Assembly: GCA_965227155.1 (NCBI GenBank)
Contig: OZ245731.1
Span: 1,488,001-1,552,000 of the forward strand
DNA from: UBA6059 sp965227155
Lineage (GTDB): Bacteria > Bacteroidota > Bacteroidia > Cytophagales > Cyclobacteriaceae
Direction of reading: 5' to 3'
DNA: 64,000 bases
This document shows, one piece after another, positions 61,884-64,000 of this stretch (within the stretch, counting starts at the first letter, position 1; every line of letters begins with the position of its first letter). Under the pieces are notes generated by a model. That model saw only the letters and a program-made list of their open reading frames with translations, was not told the origin of the DNA and ran no database searches. The position numbers and the translations under genes were made by a program.

Positions 61884-63125
61884 ATGGAAGCCTCAGTTTT
61901 AATCGAGTCATTTGCGGAATTCGCAAGAAATAAGAATGTTGATCGACCAACAATGATCAGAATTCTTGAGGATGTTTTCAGAACAATGATCCGAAAGAAA
62001 TATCAGGTGGATGATAATTTTGATATTATCATTAATGCTGATAAAGGAGACCTTGAGATTTGGAGGTTCAGGGAGATTGTAGATGATAACTCTGAGGACA
62101 TCTGGGATCACGACAAAATATCATTGTCAGATGCCCGTGAAATTGAGCCAGATTTTGAAATAGGTGAAGAAGTAGCTGAAGAAGTAAAGCTTGTAGATTT
62201 TGGTCGCAGAGCGGTAATGACAGCCAGACAAACACTGATTCAAAAGATCAAAGACCTTGAAAAGGATATCCTTTTTCAAAAATATAAGGAGCTCGTTGGT
62301 GAGATTATTACCGGTGAGGTCTACCAAATATTGAGCAGAGAGGTATTATTGATTGATGGTGAAGGTAATGAATTAATTTTACCAAGAGGAGAGCAGATAC
62401 CAAAAGACCGGTATAGAAAAGGAGACTCTGTGCGATCTATCGTGCATCGGGTAGAAATGGTAAATGGCAACCCCAAAATCATCTTATCACGAACCAGTCC
62501 TACATTTTTGGAGCGATTATTTGAAAATGAGGTACCTGAAGTTTATGATGGGCTGATTACTATTCGTAAAGTTGTGAGAGAGCCAGGTGAGAGAGCCAAA
62601 GTAGCGGTAGAATCTTATGACGACAGAATTGATCCGGTAGGTGCCTGTGTCGGCATGAAGGGGTCACGTATCCACGCGATCGTGCGTGAATTACAAAACG
62701 AAAACATTGATGTTATCAACTTTACTGATAACATGGATCTATATATCTCAAGGGCACTCAGTCCTGCAAAGATCATCTCAATCAAAATTGATGAAGGAGA
62801 TAGCAGAGTTTCTGTTTACTTAAAGCCTGATCAGGTTTCCCTGGCTATAGGCAAAGGTGGTCAGAATATTAAACTGGCCAGTCGACTGGTAGGTATGGAG
62901 ATAGATGTCTTCAGAGAGCTTGATGGAGCTGAAGACGAAGATGTAGATCTGGATGAATTTGGAGATGAAATTGAAAGCTGGGTGATAGATGAATTCAAAA
63001 GAATTGGTCTGGATACCGCAAAATCCGTACTTTCACTTTCTCAAGAAGAGCTTCTCAGAAGAACTGATCTGGAAGAGGAGACAATATTGGATGTAATTCA
63101 AATCCTAAATCAGGAATTTGAATAA
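61884..63125 (+). CDS. nusA: Transcription termination/antitermination factor NusA
   Basis: RNA polymerase-associated factor governing pausing, termination and antitermination. 413 residues: N-terminal RNAP-binding domain (about 1-125), S1 domain (about 130-200), KH1 and KH2 (DPVGACVGMKGSRIHAIVRE; VSLAIGKGGQNIKLASRLVG), then an acidic C-terminus (GAEDEDVDLDEFGDE) with a short helix-hairpin repeat. Between rimP and infB as in most bacteria; may autoregulate the operon through the leader hairpin. Confidence 0.97.
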   Translation: MEASVLIESFAEFARNKNVDRPTMIRILEDVFRTMIRKKYQVDDNFDIIINADKGDLEIWRFREIVDDNSEDIWDHDKISLSDAREIEPDFEIGEEVAEEVKLVDFGRRAVMTARQTLIQKIKDLEKDILFQKYKELVGEIITGEVYQILSREVLLIDGEGNELILPRGEQIPKDRYRKGDSVRSIVHRVEMVNGNPKIILSRTSPTFLERLFENEVPEVYDGLITIRKVVREPGERAKVAVESYDDRIDPVGACVGMKGSRIHAIVRELQNENIDVINFTDNMDLYISRALSPAKIISIKIDEGDSRVSVYLKPDQVSLAIGKGGQNIKLASRLVGMEIDVFRELDGAEDEDVDLDEFGDEIESWVIDEFKRIGLDTAKSVLSLSQEELLRRTDLEEETILDVIQILNQEFE

Positions 63126-63147
63126 AGAAATAAAGGAGTAATAATAT

Positions 63148-64000
63148 ATGGCAGAAGTCAGAATGATGCGTTTATCTCAAGCAACAAAAAGATTTAATGT
63201 TGGGAAAGATACAATCATCTCTTTTTTAGCTGATAAGGGGCATGAGGTCGCTAACAACCCCAATGCAAAACTCAATGAAGAACAAATTTCCTTATTGGCT
63301 AAGGAGTATGCAGATTCTGCTTTGGATAAAGAAGAAGCATCAGGCCTAACCATTGGTCAAAAAAGTTCTGATAATGTAGTTATCAAAGCATCATCAGGCG
63401 CTTCCACGCCCAAAGAAGAGGATACCGAGGAAGAAATTCTAATTCAAAACTATAGTGACGAATCTTCCACACAGGAGCAGGAAGAAACCAAGTCAAAACC
63501 AGCTGAGTCAGAAGAAGAAAAAGTAAAGGTTGAAGGCCCAAAATTACAGGGCTTCAAAGTAGTTGGGAAGATTGACCTGGAGGATAAGAAAGCGGCAAAA
63601 GAAAAGCCTGCGGAAGAGAAGGAGGAGCAAAAACAAGAAGCTGCTCCAAAACCTGAGGCTAAAGCTGAAGAAACAGAAGCTAAGACCGAGGAGAAAGTTC
63701 AGCCTAAGGAGGAACCTGTAAAAGAGGAAGCCCCAAAAGAAGAAAAGCCCAAGGAAGCACCTGTTAAAGAAGAACCAAAAGCCGAAGCGCCATCAGAAAG
63801 TGTCATAGAAGCTAAGGCAGACTCGCTAAAAGGTCTCACTGTGCTAGGGAAAATTGACTTGCCAAGTGAGAAATCCAAAAAGCCTAAGCCAGTAGCCTCC
63901 TCTGATGATGAGAAGGATAAGAAGAAAAAGAAAAGGCCAAGAAAGAGAATTCGTGTCGAGGATAATAGGGGCGGTGGTAAGAGACAAGATAGAAGACAAC
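63148..64000 (+). CDS. infB: Translation initiation factor IF-2, N-terminal part (cut by window end)
   Basis: ATG at 63148 after AAAGGAG opens a frame that remains open to the last base (284 full codons). Residues 1-55 form the IF2_N module (MMRLSQATKRFNVGKDTIISF), followed by a long Glu/Lys/Pro/Ala-rich linker (EEKPKEAPVKEEP-like), two copies of a short motif (KVVGKIDL; TVLGKIDL), and a basic KKKKKRPRKRIR stretch. The GTPase domains lie beyond the window. Follows nusA by 22 bases. Confidence 0.93.
   Translation, partial: MAEVRMMRLSQATKRFNVGKDTIISFLADKGHEVANNPNAKLNEEQISLLAKEYADSALDKEEASGLTIGQKSSDNVVIKASSGASTPKEEDTEEEILIQNYSDESSTQEQEETKSKPAESEEEKVKVEGPKLQGFKVVGKIDLEDKKAAKEKPAEEKEEQKQEAAPKPEAKAEETEAKTEEKVQPKEEPVKEEAPKEEKPKEAPVKEEPKAEAPSESVIEAKADSLKGLTVLGKIDLPSEKSKKPKPVASSDDEKDKKKKKRPRKRIRVEDNRGGGKRQDRRQ

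Overview
The window comes from a chromosome of Bacteroidota, most likely order Cytophagales. The evidence is: a Por-type (type IX) secretion sorting tail on the 587-residue protein at 18820-20583; a PorE-like OmpA/TPR/beta-propeller lipoprotein; BatD, DUF2141 and Nfu genes of the Bacteroidota kind; a eukaryote-like class Ia ribonucleotide reductase in the order nrdB-nrdA; an rpsU-xer-hpf cluster; and several promoters that match the Bacteroidota consensus TTTG-N19/20-TAnnTTTG. Shine-Dalgarno sequences are mostly absent. No species is assigned.

Layout. 1-11860: mutS, a threonine synthase with a LysR regulator, then a tightly overlapping run of an exonuclease, a fused two-domain ABC ATPase, rnr, a polyprenyl synthetase and a rhomboid protease, followed by a small lipoprotein. 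11957-12535: rplU-rpmA on the minus strand. 12970-16383: nrdBA. 16411-18714: an AT-rich mini-island bracketed by two exact 26-bp copies of the same intrinsic terminator; it carries an unknown 208-residue gene, a DinD/Bro-N-like gene and a 40-codon ORF. 18820-34603: a T9SS cargo protein, a ZIP transporter/methyltransferase/ApbE operon, ruvB, queG, batD, aroC, a dicarboxylate symporter, nfu, an M28 peptidase, a BASS symporter and an acyltransferase. 34539-40755: purM, the PorE-like lipoprotein, a small conserved gene, a palindromic MITE-like repeat and a two-gene iron-sulfur/cytochrome b electron-transfer module. 40837-40912: tRNA-Phe, followed by an AT-rich patch with three tiny membrane-protein genes. 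42260-52596: envelope proteins, oxidoreductases, a YdiJ-like flavin/Fe-S enzyme and a branching enzyme. 52841-64000: a C-terminal processing protease, hpf, xer, rpsU, an acyl-CoA dehydrogenase, two nucleotide-sugar genes (ugd, rfbB), cysS, and the start of the rimP-nusA-infB operon, with infB cut by the window end.

Most of the window is housekeeping. The parts that look least explained are: (1) the mini-island inserted at the nrdA terminator; (2) the tandem pair of 67-residue membrane proteins sharing a PWWGG-LEDIPKYF tail, where the second copy seems to lack a standard start codon and would begin at ATA overlapping the previous stop; (3) a hairpin plus T-run between the promoter and the rimP start, which looks like an attenuator of the nusA operon; (4) four genes whose -7 box lies only 4-6 bases before the start codon, suggesting leaderless mRNAs; and (5) the palindromic element at 38440-38561. 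No CRISPR array, prophage, transposase or rRNA gene was seen.
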